64,000 nt of DNA from Xanthomonas arboricola pv. populi (GTDB lineage: Bacteria > Pseudomonadota > Gammaproteobacteria > Xanthomonadales > Xanthomonadaceae), in the NCBI RefSeq assembly GCF_002939945.1, contig NZ_MDEB01000004.1, positions 248,001-312,000 on the forward strand, read 5' to 3'. Positions 16,512 through 25,100 of the stretch are shown piece by piece. The notes beneath the pieces were generated by a model that did no database searches, was not told the DNA's origin, and saw only the letters and a list, made by a program, of their open reading frames with translations. Both the position numbers and the translations under genes were made by a program. Each line of letters opens with the position of its first letter. Position 1 is the stretch's first letter.

Positions 16512-18052
16512 GGCTGCCTCCGTTGCGGCGTGGTGGCGCGCACCTGCTCGACGTAGGCGCCGGGATCGCGCAGCTGCATGCCGGCCGCGTCGGCGTAACG
16601 CATCAACGGGCCGGCACCGGCGGTCATCGCCACCAGCCCGCCCAGCAACAGTAACGTGGCGGCGGTCTCCACCGGGCGCATGCGCGCACGACGTTGCGGC
16701 TGCAACTCGGGGACATCCTGCACCGCTTCGGGCACGCGCCAGAACAGGCGCACGCCGGCACGGGTCAGGCCGATCACCACCAGCAGGCTGCTGCCGAGGA
16801 TGGCGACCCACACCGGCCCGACCAGGCCGGCGGGCACGTGCTGCAACAACGCGGCCTTGGCCAGGAAGCCGGACAACGGCGGCAGCCCGGCGACCGCGAC
16901 CGCCGCGACCATGAACATCGCGCCGGGCATCCCGCGCCGCGGCAGCGGCGCGATCACTTCCTTGCGGTCGCTGGCGCTGCCGCGGCGGCGCCGGATCAGG
17001 TCCGACACCATGAACAAGGCCGCGGCCACGAAGCTGCTGTGCGGCAGGTAGTACAGGCCCGCACCCAATGCGCCGGCATCGTCCAGCGAGAAGGCGATGA
17101 ACAGCGTCGCCGCCGAGAACACCACCAGATACGACACCATTACCCGCAACCGCGATGCGGCCATCACCCCGAAGGCGGCCATCAACAGCGTGGCGATGCC
17201 CAGCCACAGCAATGCGTGGCGACCGAAGCCCTGCAGCGCGCCGGCACCGGCGCCGAACCACAGCGCCGACACCCGCAACGTCGCGTACAGCCCGACCTTG
17301 GTCATGATCGCAAACAGCGCCGCCACTGCCGCCGGCGCGCGCGAATAGGTCTCCGGCAACCACAGGTACAGCGGCAGCAACGCGGCCTTGCTGCAGAACA
17401 CCAGCAGCAACAGGCCCAAACTGGCCTTGGCCAGCGGCACGTCCTGCGCCGGCAATGCGGCGATGCGTTGCGACAGTTCGGCCATGTTCAAGGTGCCGAA
17501 CACGCCGAACAGCAGGCCCAGCGCGATCAGGAACAGGGTCGACGCACACACGTTGAACACCACGTAATGCAGGCCCACACGCATCTGCAGCCCGCGCCCG
17601 CCGCTGAGCAACAGGCCGTAGGAGGCGATCAGCATCACTTCGAAGAACACGAACAGGTTGAAGATGTCACCGGTCAGGAATGCACCGTTCAAGCCCATCA
17701 ACTGGAACTGGAACAAGGCATGGAAATGCGGCGCGCGCCGGTCCCAGCCCGCGCAGGCATGCAGCAGGCAGGCCGCGCCCAGGATCAGGGTGGTCAACAG
17801 CATCCACGCCGACAGGCGGTCGCCCATCAGCACGATGCCGATGCGCGCCGGCCAATCGCCCAGCAGATATACCAGCACGTTGCCTTCTGCCGCACGCGCG
17901 AACAGCGCGAGCACGGCTGCTGCCAGCAATGCCATGCTCGTCCACGCCACCGTGCGCTGCACGCGCGGCCCATAGCGGCGATGTTCGACGAACAGCGAGG
18001 CCGATGCGCCCAGCATCGGGATCAGGATCGGCAGGATCAGCAGATGATTCAT
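16508..18052 (-). CDS. phaD: Monovalent cation/H+ antiporter subunit D
   Basis: A 514-residue membrane protein of the proton-antiporter M family, related to NuoM/NuoN, with about 14 helices. LYLWLPETYSRAPAAVAALFA is the conserved helix around the proton-path Lys/Glu region. It is one of the two large subunits thought to carry ions. It overlaps phaC upstream and phaE downstream by 4 nt each, so the operon is tightly coupled. Confidence 0.94.
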   Translation of the reverse strand: MNHLLILPILIPMLGASASLFVEHRRYGPRVQRTVAWTSMALLAAAVLALFARAAEGNVLVYLLGDWPARIGIVLMGDRLSAWMLLTTLILGAACLLHACAGWDRRAPHFHALFQFQLMGLNGAFLTGDIFNLFVFFEVMLIASYGLLLSGGRGLQMRVGLHYVVFNVCASTLFLIALGLLFGVFGTLNMAELSQRIAALPAQDVPLAKASLGLLLLVFCSKAALLPLYLWLPETYSRAPAAVAALFAIMTKVGLYATLRVSALWFGAGAGALQGFGRHALLWLGIATLLMAAFGVMAASRLRVMVSYLVVFSAATLFIAFSLDDAGALGAGLYYLPHSSFVAAALFMVSDLIRRRRGSASDRKEVIAPLPRRGMPGAMFMVAAVAVAGLPPLSGFLAKAALLQHVPAGLVGPVWVAILGSSLLVVIGLTRAGVRLFWRVPEAVQDVPELQPQRRARMRPVETAATLLLLGGLVAMTAGAGPLMRYADAAGMQLRDPGAYVEQVRATTPQRRQP

Positions 18053-18423
18053 CGCCGTGCCTCGCGCGTGTCCATGCCGGTGGTGGCGTCTTCATGCGCA
18101 TCCACATGGTCGCTGCCGTTGTCGCTGCGGCTGCGGATCGCCAGCACCAGGCTCACCGCGGTCATCGCAAACGCAATCACGATCGCGGTCAGTACCAGCG
18201 CCTGCGGCAACGGATCGGTGTAGTGCATCAGGTCGGCCGGCGCGCCCTCGCGCAGCACTGGCGCCTGACCGCTACGCAGCCGCCCGCCGGCGAAGATCAG
18301 CAGGTTGGTCGCGTAGGACAGGAAGGTCATCCCCAGAATCACATCGAAGCTGCGTGCGCGCAGCAACAGGTAGATCGCCAAGGCGGTGAGAACGCCGATC
18401 GCGCTTGCCACTGCCAATTCCAT
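18049..18423 (-). CDS. phaC: Monovalent cation/H+ antiporter subunit C
   Basis: A 124-residue protein with three helices, homologous to NuoK/MnhC. FDVILGMTFLSYATNLLIF and DPLPQALVLTAIVIAFA are the family signatures. The C-terminal tail is charged and His/Asp-rich. The ATG at 18423 shares its last base with the end of phaAB. (This phaC is unrelated to polyhydroxyalkanoate synthase.). Confidence 0.93.
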   Translation of the reverse strand: MELAVASAIGVLTALAIYLLLRARSFDVILGMTFLSYATNLLIFAGGRLRSGQAPVLREGAPADLMHYTDPLPQALVLTAIVIAFAMTAVSLVLAIRSRSDNGSDHVDAHEDATTGMDTREARR

Positions 18424-21251
18424 CAATGCTGCTCCGCAGTGCGTATCGAACGTTGGGTGGGGTCGATCTCGCCGCGCTGCGAGCTGCGCGTGCGCGAGGG
18501 TTTGATCGTGCCCATCATCGACAGCATCAACATTGCCGCACCGAACACCACCAGATACACGCCGACATCGAAGCCCAGCACGCTGGCCAGTTCCAGATCG
18601 CCCAGCAGCGGCAACGGAATCTCCAGATGCCCGCTGCTCAGAAACGGCATGCCGAACACCAGCGCACCGGCGCCACTGACCAGCGCGCACAGCAGGCCGA
18701 TGCCGATCAGACGGATGTAGTCGAAGCCGAAGCGCGATTCCACCGACGCGGCGCCCTGGATCACATACTGCATCAGCAACGGCACCGCCAGCACCAGCCC
18801 GGCGATAAAACCGCCGCCGGGCGCATTGTGACCGCGCAGGAACAGGAACAACGACACCGTCAGCGTCAGCGGGAACATGATCTGCGCCAGATCGGCCGGC
18901 ACCGGCAATTTGATCGGCGGGCCGGGCATGGTGCGCTCCGGCGCCATGCGCGAGCGCCGCAGCAGCGCGTGCACCACCAGCCCGGCAATGGCGAACACGG
19001 TGATCTCGCCGAAGGTATCGAAGCCGCGGAAATCCACCAGGATCACGTTGACCACGTTGCGCCCGTATGCTTCCGGCAACGCACGCTGCAGCAGTTCGCC
19101 GGCCACCGTGTGGCTGGGCTGGGTCATCAAGGTATAGGCCAAGGCCGCAAGACCGGCGCCACCGACGACGGCGATGGCCGCATCGCGGAGTTTGCGAAGG
19201 CGCGCGGGCTCGGGCAGCGAGCGCTCGGGCAGGTAGTTCATCGCCAGCAGCATCAGCACCAGCGTCACCATCTCCACCAGCAACTGGGTCAACGCAAGAT
19301 CCGGTGCCGACAGGAACACGAAGGTCATGCTGACGGCCAGGCCGGTACCACCCAGCACCAGCACGGCGAGCAGACGCTGCTTGTACAGGAACAGGCTGCC
19401 CAGGGCGCAGGCGATCATCAGCAGCCAGATCGTCCAGCCCAGCAGCGGCAGCGGGGTGGGCGCCGGCCAGGCCGGCAATGCGCCGCCCTGCAGGAACGGC
19501 ACCAGCGCCACCACGACCGCGCTCAGCACCAGCAACATCAGCATGCGCTGCAGATTGCCGTTGGTGACCGCATCGGTCATGCGCACGGTACCGGCGAACA
19601 GGGCACGCAGGTTCCAGTTGAACAGCGCCTTGCCCGGCGAGCGGTTCTGGATCGCGTACATGTCCAGCGTGCGGCGCAGCGCCATGTACAACAGGGTGCC
19701 GCCCACCATGCCGGCGATGCTCATCGCCAGCGGCCAGTTCCAGCCGTGCCACAGCGCCAGGCTGTAGTCGGGCAGGCGCTCGCCGAGGATGGCGCTGGCA
19801 CCGGCGCGCAGCACCGGCGCAATGGTCCAGGCCGGCACGATGCCCACGGCCACGCAGATCAGCACCAGCACATCCACCGGAATCCGCATCCAGCGCGGCG
19901 GCTCGTGCGGGGCGGTGTCCAGATCGCGCGGGCCCTGGCCGAAGAAGGTGTCGTGCACGAAGCGCAGGCTGTAGGCCACGCCGAGCAGGCCGGCCAGCAG
20001 TGCGGCGATGCTGGCCAACACACGCATGGTCTGCGGCGCGTCGGTTTCCAGCGCCACGGCAAAGAACATTTCCTTGGACAGGAAGCCGTTGAGCAACGGA
20101 ACGCCGGCCATCGCCAGCGAGGCGGTGATCGCCAGCACGCTGGTGACCGGCATCAGGCGGCGCAGATTGCCCAGCTTGCGCATGTCGCGCGTGCCGGTCT
20201 CGTGGTCGATGATGCCGGCGGCCATGAACAACGAGGCCTTGAACACCGCATGGTTGAGGATGTGGAACACGCCGGCCACCACCGCCATCGGCGTGGACAG
20301 GCCGAACAGCATCGTGATCAGGCCCAGATGCGAAATGGTCGAGTACGCCAGCACGCCCTTGAGATCGTGCTGAAAGATCGCATGCCAGGCGCCGAGCAGC
20401 AGCGTGATCGCGCCGATGCTGGTGACCGTGTAGAAGAACAGATCGGTGCCGGCCAGGGCAGGATGCAGGCGCGCCAACAAGAACACGCCGGCCTTCACCA
20501 TCGTGGCCGAATGCAGATATGCCGATACCGGCGTGGGCGCGGCCATCGCGTGCGGCAGCCAGAAGTGGAACGGGAACTGCGCGCTCTTGGTGAAGATGCC
20601 CAGCAGCACCAGCCCCAACGCATACGGATACAACGCACTGGCGCGGATGAGATCGCGGGCCGCCAGCACCGCATCCAGCTGGAAACTGCCGACGATGCGG
20701 CCGATCATCAGGATGCCGCCGAGCAGCGCCAGGCCGCCACCGGCAGTCAGCACGAAGGCCATGCGCGCGCCTTCGCGCGCGTCCTTGCGGTGCGACCAGA
20801 AGCCGATCAACAGGAATGAGCTGATGCTGGTGAGTTCCCAGAACACCATCAGCAACAGCAGATTGCCTGACAACACCATGCCGAGCATCGCACCCATGAA
20901 CAGCATGAGATAGGCGAAGAAGCGCGATGCGCTGTCGCGTGCACTCAGGTAGTAATGCGCATACAGCACCACCAGCGCACCGATGCCCAGCACCAGCAAC
21001 GCGAACATCCACGCCAGGCCATCGAGCCGCAGCGAGAACATCAAGCCGATCTGCGGCAACCACGCGTACTGGCTGCCGATCACCTCGCCGCGCAGCACGG
21101 CCGGTGTGAGCGTCGCCAGGATGACCAGCCCGCCCAACGGCGCAGCCGCAGCCAACCACGCAGTGATCGAACGGGAGGTGCGCCAGGGCAGCGCAGTGGC
21201 GGCCGCCATCGCAAATGGCAGCGCGAGCAGGATTTCCAGCGAGAAAGGCAT
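18423..21251 (-). CDS. phaAB: Monovalent cation/H+ antiporter subunit A fused to subunit B
   Basis: First gene of the antiporter operon, 942 residues with about 20 or more membrane segments. The N-terminal two thirds are MrpA, related to NuoL: SSFLLIGFWSHRKDAREGA and KSAQFPFHFWLPHAMAAPTPVSA are conserved. The C-terminal third corresponds to MrpB/MnhB (PGGGFIAGLVLAVPLLMQYV). The fused AB form is the Pha type known from rhizobia and xanthomonads. The complex exchanges Na+ or K+ for protons and supports growth at high pH or salt. The start MPFSLEILLALPFAMA opens a membrane helix directly. A promoter should lie in 21252-21384. Confidence 0.95.
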   Translation of the reverse strand: MPFSLEILLALPFAMAAATALPWRTSRSITAWLAAAAPLGGLVILATLTPAVLRGEVIGSQYAWLPQIGLMFSLRLDGLAWMFALLVLGIGALVVLYAHYYLSARDSASRFFAYLMLFMGAMLGMVLSGNLLLLMVFWELTSISSFLLIGFWSHRKDAREGARMAFVLTAGGGLALLGGILMIGRIVGSFQLDAVLAARDLIRASALYPYALGLVLLGIFTKSAQFPFHFWLPHAMAAPTPVSAYLHSATMVKAGVFLLARLHPALAGTDLFFYTVTSIGAITLLLGAWHAIFQHDLKGVLAYSTISHLGLITMLFGLSTPMAVVAGVFHILNHAVFKASLFMAAGIIDHETGTRDMRKLGNLRRLMPVTSVLAITASLAMAGVPLLNGFLSKEMFFAVALETDAPQTMRVLASIAALLAGLLGVAYSLRFVHDTFFGQGPRDLDTAPHEPPRWMRIPVDVLVLICVAVGIVPAWTIAPVLRAGASAILGERLPDYSLALWHGWNWPLAMSIAGMVGGTLLYMALRRTLDMYAIQNRSPGKALFNWNLRALFAGTVRMTDAVTNGNLQRMLMLLVLSAVVVALVPFLQGGALPAWPAPTPLPLLGWTIWLLMIACALGSLFLYKQRLLAVLVLGGTGLAVSMTFVFLSAPDLALTQLLVEMVTLVLMLLAMNYLPERSLPEPARLRKLRDAAIAVVGGAGLAALAYTLMTQPSHTVAGELLQRALPEAYGRNVVNVILVDFRGFDTFGEITVFAIAGLVVHALLRRSRMAPERTMPGPPIKLPVPADLAQIMFPLTLTVSLFLFLRGHNAPGGGFIAGLVLAVPLLMQYVIQGAASVESRFGFDYIRLIGIGLLCALVSGAGALVFGMPFLSSGHLEIPLPLLGDLELASVLGFDVGVYLVVFGAAMLMLSMMGTIKPSRTRSSQRGEIDPTQRSIRTAEQH

Positions 21252-21384
21252 GCAGGGAACACAAGATTCGCGAGCAGGCCAGAGAGCTTAACAAACCGTT
21301 GACTGACGCCCGCGTCAACGCCGTGGCCGCGCGCATGCGCAAATCGCCAAAGGATCGGCGTCGCGCCGCTGCCTGTCACTCGCT

Positions 21385-22320
21385 ATGCTGGGATCACCCA
21401 GACTGCATCCGAGCCCTGTGACCGCTGCCGATCCCGCTCCGTCCACCGCCGCTTCTGCGCCGCGCGCCCTGGTGTTCGGCGGCAGCGGTCAGATCGGCGA
21501 ACGTCTGCTGACGCGGCTGCTCAGACGTGGCTGGCAGGTGACGGCATGGTCGCGCCAGCCGCGCGCCGCACGCGCCGGGCTGATCTGGCAGCAAGGCGAT
21601 CTGGCCGTGCCGGCTGCCGCGGGCGAGTCATTCGAGGTGATCTTCAGCTGCGGTCCGCTGGACCATTTCGCGCGCTGGTATGCCGAAAATCCGGTGCGCG
21701 CTCCGCGCATTGTGGCGTTCGGTTCCACCAGTCTGGAGGTCAAGGAACACTCGATCGACGCGGCCGAGCGCGATGTCGCGCAGCGCCTGGCACATGCCGA
21801 ACAGGCGCTGTTTTCTGCAGCCCAGGCGCGTGGCGCCGCGGCGACGGTGCTGCGCCCGACGCTGGTCTATGGTGCCGGGCGCGACCGCACGCTCACCCAG
21901 ATCGCCGGGCTGGCGCAGCGCACCGGCGCCTTCGTGCTGCCGGCCAATGCGACCGGGTTGCGCCAGCCGGTGCATGTGGACGATCTGGCCAGCGCCGCGC
22001 TGGCGGTGGTCACCCAGCCGGCGACGCAGCAGCGTAGCTATGCCGTGGGCGGTGGCGAAGTGCTGGCCTATACGCAGATGGTGGAGCGCGTGCTGGCGGC
22101 GCTGCCACGACCGGCGCGGCTGTACCAGGTGCCGCCCGGCCTGTTCGGTCTTGCCCTCACCGCTGCGCAGCGGCTGGGGCGCCTGCGTGGCATGAATACG
22201 GCCGCATTGCAGCGCATGCGCGATGACCTAGTGTTCGACCTGGAACCGGCGCGTCGCGACTTCGGTTATGCACCGCGCGCATTTCGCCCACTGCCCGAAG
22301 AGCTCGGCATCGGCGAGTGA
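21385..22320 (+). CDS. NAD(P)-binding nucleoside-diphosphate-sugar epimerase-like protein
   Basis: An SDR-fold protein. The Rossmann motif is GGSGQIGERLL near residue 32, and a later YGAGRDRTLTQIAG stretch stands where the extended SDR catalytic Tyr region lies. The canonical YxxxK pair is not clear, so it may be an atypical SDR that binds nucleotide without the usual epimerase chemistry. Two starts are possible: ATG at 21385 (311 residues) and GTG at 21418 (300 residues), the latter removing an unconserved N-terminus. It is a single gene, divergent from the antiporter operon. Substrate unknown. Confidence 0.8.
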   Translation: MLGSPRLHPSPVTAADPAPSTAASAPRALVFGGSGQIGERLLTRLLRRGWQVTAWSRQPRAARAGLIWQQGDLAVPAAAGESFEVIFSCGPLDHFARWYAENPVRAPRIVAFGSTSLEVKEHSIDAAERDVAQRLAHAEQALFSAAQARGAAATVLRPTLVYGAGRDRTLTQIAGLAQRTGAFVLPANATGLRQPVHVDDLASAALAVVTQPATQQRSYAVGGGEVLAYTQMVERVLAALPRPARLYQVPPGLFGLALTAAQRLGRLRGMNTAALQRMRDDLVFDLEPARRDFGYAPRAFRPLPEELGIGE

Positions 22321-22495
22321 TACCCATCCGTTGCACGTGTGCGTCATGCCGCGCTGCGTGGCGCGCATCGCGCCACGTGGGTAATGCAGGAGGTGGCGCA
22401 ATGACCGTCAGCCACTGCAGCGCTCAGGGAGGTGCGCCGCTTTCAAATCATGGCCACGCCGGCGACCGGCGGTGCTTTGCGCTCGTCGGCCGCGT

Positions 22496-22981
22496 TCAGT
22501 ACCGCCAACCCAACTGACGATACAGCTTGGCCAACACCCAGATCGGCCCGATCAGCAGATAGGTCAGATCGGTCAGAAAGCTCGGCTTGCGGCCTTCGAT
22601 CCGGTGGCCGACGAACTGCGCGATCCAGGCCAGCACGAACACCGTCAGCGCCGTGGCGAACAGGCCGGTGAGCCCGAGTCTGCCTTCGATCAACCGGCAC
22701 AGGCAGCCGAAGAAAAAGAAGATCCCCAGCATGCCCAGGCCGAGCGGACGCGATAAGCGGTTGTAGTACGACCAGGCCGCGAACATCGACAACGCCGCCC
22801 ACACGCCGCTGCTGAACCAGGTGCCGCCGACCGGGATGCACCACAGCAGGGCCACCACCGACCACAGGATCGCCGGCACCGCCAGCACGTGGATCTGCTG
22901 ATTGGTCGCGTTGCGGTGATCGTCGGAGTAGCTGGCGAAATAGCGGTCGAGCGGTCGCGCGGTCTTGGTGCGTTCGGTCAT
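22496..22981 (-). CDS. Mpo1-like (DUF962) membrane protein
   Basis: A 161-residue inner-membrane protein with about four helices. Residues 12-40 carry the family mark YASYSDDHRNATNQQIHVLAVP, with the two His residues that bind iron in yeast Mpo1, a dioxygenase for 2-hydroxy fatty acids. The C-terminal RIEGRKPSFLTDLTYLLIGP is also typical. The start at 22981 has GGGAGG upstream. By family I infer a role in 2-hydroxy fatty acid oxidation, but bacterial members are little studied. Confidence 0.85.
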   Translation of the reverse strand: MTERTKTARPLDRYFASYSDDHRNATNQQIHVLAVPAILWSVVALLWCIPVGGTWFSSGVWAALSMFAAWSYYNRLSRPLGLGMLGIFFFFGCLCRLIEGRLGLTGLFATALTVFVLAWIAQFVGHRIEGRKPSFLTDLTYLLIGPIWVLAKLYRQLGWRY

Positions 22982-23080
22982 GTTCCCTCCCAGGAATGAC
23001 CCAAGCATACGCGCGCGGATGGCACTGTGGCAGCTGCGCTCCTTGCCACGCGCAGGGCGCGTGACAAGGGCCGGCATCCA

Positions 23081-24676
23081 TCAGTTGACCGACACGGCGC
23101 TCCACGCTGCGGCAACCGCGCGGTACTGCGTGGAGGTGCTGCCGTACAGATCGGTGGCCGCACTCAGCGTCGCCCGGCGTGCGGCCGCATAGTTGGTCGA
23201 GGAGGTCATGTACACCGTCAACGCGCGGTACCAGATGCGGCTGGCCGCCGCCCGGCCGATCGCCGTCAATGCCGTATTGCCGTTGCAGACCAGTCCGGCC
23301 GGCGTCACGTTCCAGCTTGTGCCCGATCCGAAGCCGCTCGGCACCACCGCGCCTTCGGCCAGCAGGTAGTAGAAATGGTTGGCCACGCCCGAGCTGTAAT
23401 GCACATTGAGCGAGCCCAGGCTGCTGCTGTAGCAATCGGGTGAATCGCCATCCAGGCTGGGCTTGAACATGTAGCGCAAGGCCAGCGTCCCGCTGCTGTT
23501 GCCCGGGACGATCTTCTCGCCGATCAGGTAATTGCCCGGCTGCGCGCTGTTGTTGGCGGAGTATTCCACCATCGCGCCCATGATGTCGGAGGTGGCTTCG
23601 TTCAAGCCGCCCGACTCGCCCGAATACACCAGGCGTGCGGTGCGGCTGGTCACGCCATGGGTCATCTCGTGGCCGGCCACATCCACCGACACCAGCGGCG
23701 TGAATGTGCTGCCGTCGCCATCGCCGAAGGTCATGCAGAAGCAGCTGTCCTGCCAGAATGCGTTGTTGTAGCGGCTACCGTAATGCACGCGGCTGCGTGC
23801 ACCCACGCCATCGTTGGCAATGCCGTTGCGCGCATGGGCGGTGCGGAAATAGTCCCAGGTCAACGCCACGCCGTAATGCGCATCCACCGCCGCGGTCACC
23901 GTATCGCTGCTGGCGCCGCTGCCCCAGGCGTTGTCGGCATCGGTGACCAGCGTGCCGTTACCGGAGATGCTGTTGCGCATGTTGTAGGTGGCGCCGTTGC
24001 CGCGGCCCAGATCGGTCAACTCGTAACCGCTGCTGCAACGCGTCGTTGCCAACGCCACGTCGCCCGCATACAGCGAACGCCCGGTACCTGCGGCACTGGT
24101 GCCGCCCGCGCAGGCGGTATGCACCGTGTCCCAGGATTCCAGAACGCGTTGATTGACTGCATCGACGATGTAGTGCATTTCGGTCGGCGTCTGATCGGGT
24201 TTGACGCCGCTGTAGATCACTTCATAGACCAGCCGCGGTGCGCCCTGGCGCGCATACAACGCCAGACTTGCGCGCGGCGCGGCATCGGGTACCGGATCGA
24301 ACTGCGTACCGGCCACACGCACTGCCGTGTCCGCATCGATGCCCGGCACGATGCTTGGGCGCACGCTGGTGTCCATGCTCTGGCTCACCTGACGCATCGC
24401 TCCGCGCCGCGAATGCACCACCACATCGCCGCCGATGACCGGCAGGCCCTGATACGTGCGATCGAAGCGCACATGCTCGCTGCCGTCGGCATCGACAATG
24501 CTGTCACGCGGCACAAACGCATCGGCCGTTGCGCGATTGGCCAGCGCCGCAGCGTGATTGCCCAACAAGGATTGTGCGCGCGACACTGCGGCAGTTGCGG
24601 AAAGATCCGCAGCAGCGGCGACAGCAGACAACGATAGCGCGCAGCAGATCGCCGCGCCCAGGACATGAACTTGCAT
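23081..24676 (-). CDS. Secreted M4-family (thermolysin-like) zinc metalloprotease
   Basis: A 531-residue preproprotein. A signal peptide (about 1-23, ending AVAAAA) is followed by an FTP/PepSY propeptide (about 30-190) and the M4 catalytic domain. Zinc ligands are in VAGHEMTHGV (HEMTH, about residues 336-340) and GGLNEATSDIMG (Glu). The downstream YSSGVANHFYYLLAEG gives the catalytic His region. It is secreted and self-cleaving in known members and helps degrade host or environmental protein. The start at 24676 sets the signal peptide; an upstream in-frame ATG at 24724 only adds residues before it. The promoter region is 24677-25050. Confidence 0.94.
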   Translation of the reverse strand: MQVHVLGAAICCALSLSAVAAAADLSATAAVSRAQSLLGNHAAALANRATADAFVPRDSIVDADGSEHVRFDRTYQGLPVIGGDVVVHSRRGAMRQVSQSMDTSVRPSIVPGIDADTAVRVAGTQFDPVPDAAPRASLALYARQGAPRLVYEVIYSGVKPDQTPTEMHYIVDAVNQRVLESWDTVHTACAGGTSAAGTGRSLYAGDVALATTRCSSGYELTDLGRGNGATYNMRNSISGNGTLVTDADNAWGSGASSDTVTAAVDAHYGVALTWDYFRTAHARNGIANDGVGARSRVHYGSRYNNAFWQDSCFCMTFGDGDGSTFTPLVSVDVAGHEMTHGVTSRTARLVYSGESGGLNEATSDIMGAMVEYSANNSAQPGNYLIGEKIVPGNSSGTLALRYMFKPSLDGDSPDCYSSSLGSLNVHYSSGVANHFYYLLAEGAVVPSGFGSGTSWNVTPAGLVCNGNTALTAIGRAAASRIWYRALTVYMTSSTNYAAARRATLSAATDLYGSTSTQYRAVAAAWSAVSVN

Positions 24677-25050
24677 GACGACTCTCTCCCCGAAAACGTG
24701 CAATGCGAAGATCGGCGGCGACACGCATCACGGCCGATCGCGACTGGCAACGGGTGCCAGCAGATAAACTTGCACAGTTCATGACAGTGCAGTAGTAAAA
24801 ATTACAGCTGTGTTGCGTTCTGTGCGCCGCGCCGCTTTGCGATGTGGAGGGCATCGCAGAGCAGCAGGGGCGGCGTTGCGTGCGACATCGCCAGCGCTGC
24901 AGGCGTGTCGTCTTGCCGCAGTCTGGAGGGTGCGCCAACGTCCGGCGACGGACAACTCGCCGGCAACGAAAGGCAATCCCTCAGGTGTGTGCAGTCAGGC
25001 GAGGCCGCGGCGCCGCTTTCAGCGACGCTGTCGAGAGAGGACAGGCACAA
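24677..25050. other. Upstream region of the M4 protease gene
   Basis: No gene is supported. The stretch lies between the protease start and the terminator after the effector gene, and must carry the protease promoter and 5' leader. An AT-rich patch (AAAAATTAC near 24797) stands out and is the likeliest promoter area. Long plus-strand open frames here are shadows. Confidence 0.5.
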
Positions 25051-25080
25051 AAAAACCGGCCAGACACCTGGCCGGTTTTT
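25051..25080 (-). terminator. Rho-independent terminator after the effector gene
   Basis: Perfect 13-bp arms (AAAAACCGGCCAG / CTGGCCGGTTTTT) with a 4-nt loop. Seven T follow on the minus strand. It lies 20 nt after the effector stop. Confidence 0.9.
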
Positions 25081-25100
25081 CGTGCTGCAGCGTTGAACCG

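Noticed and set aside
18405-20819. 804-codon plus-strand open frame opposite phaAB
   Set aside because: Gln/His/Arg-rich shadow of a GC-rich membrane protein gene; no family features or ribosome site.
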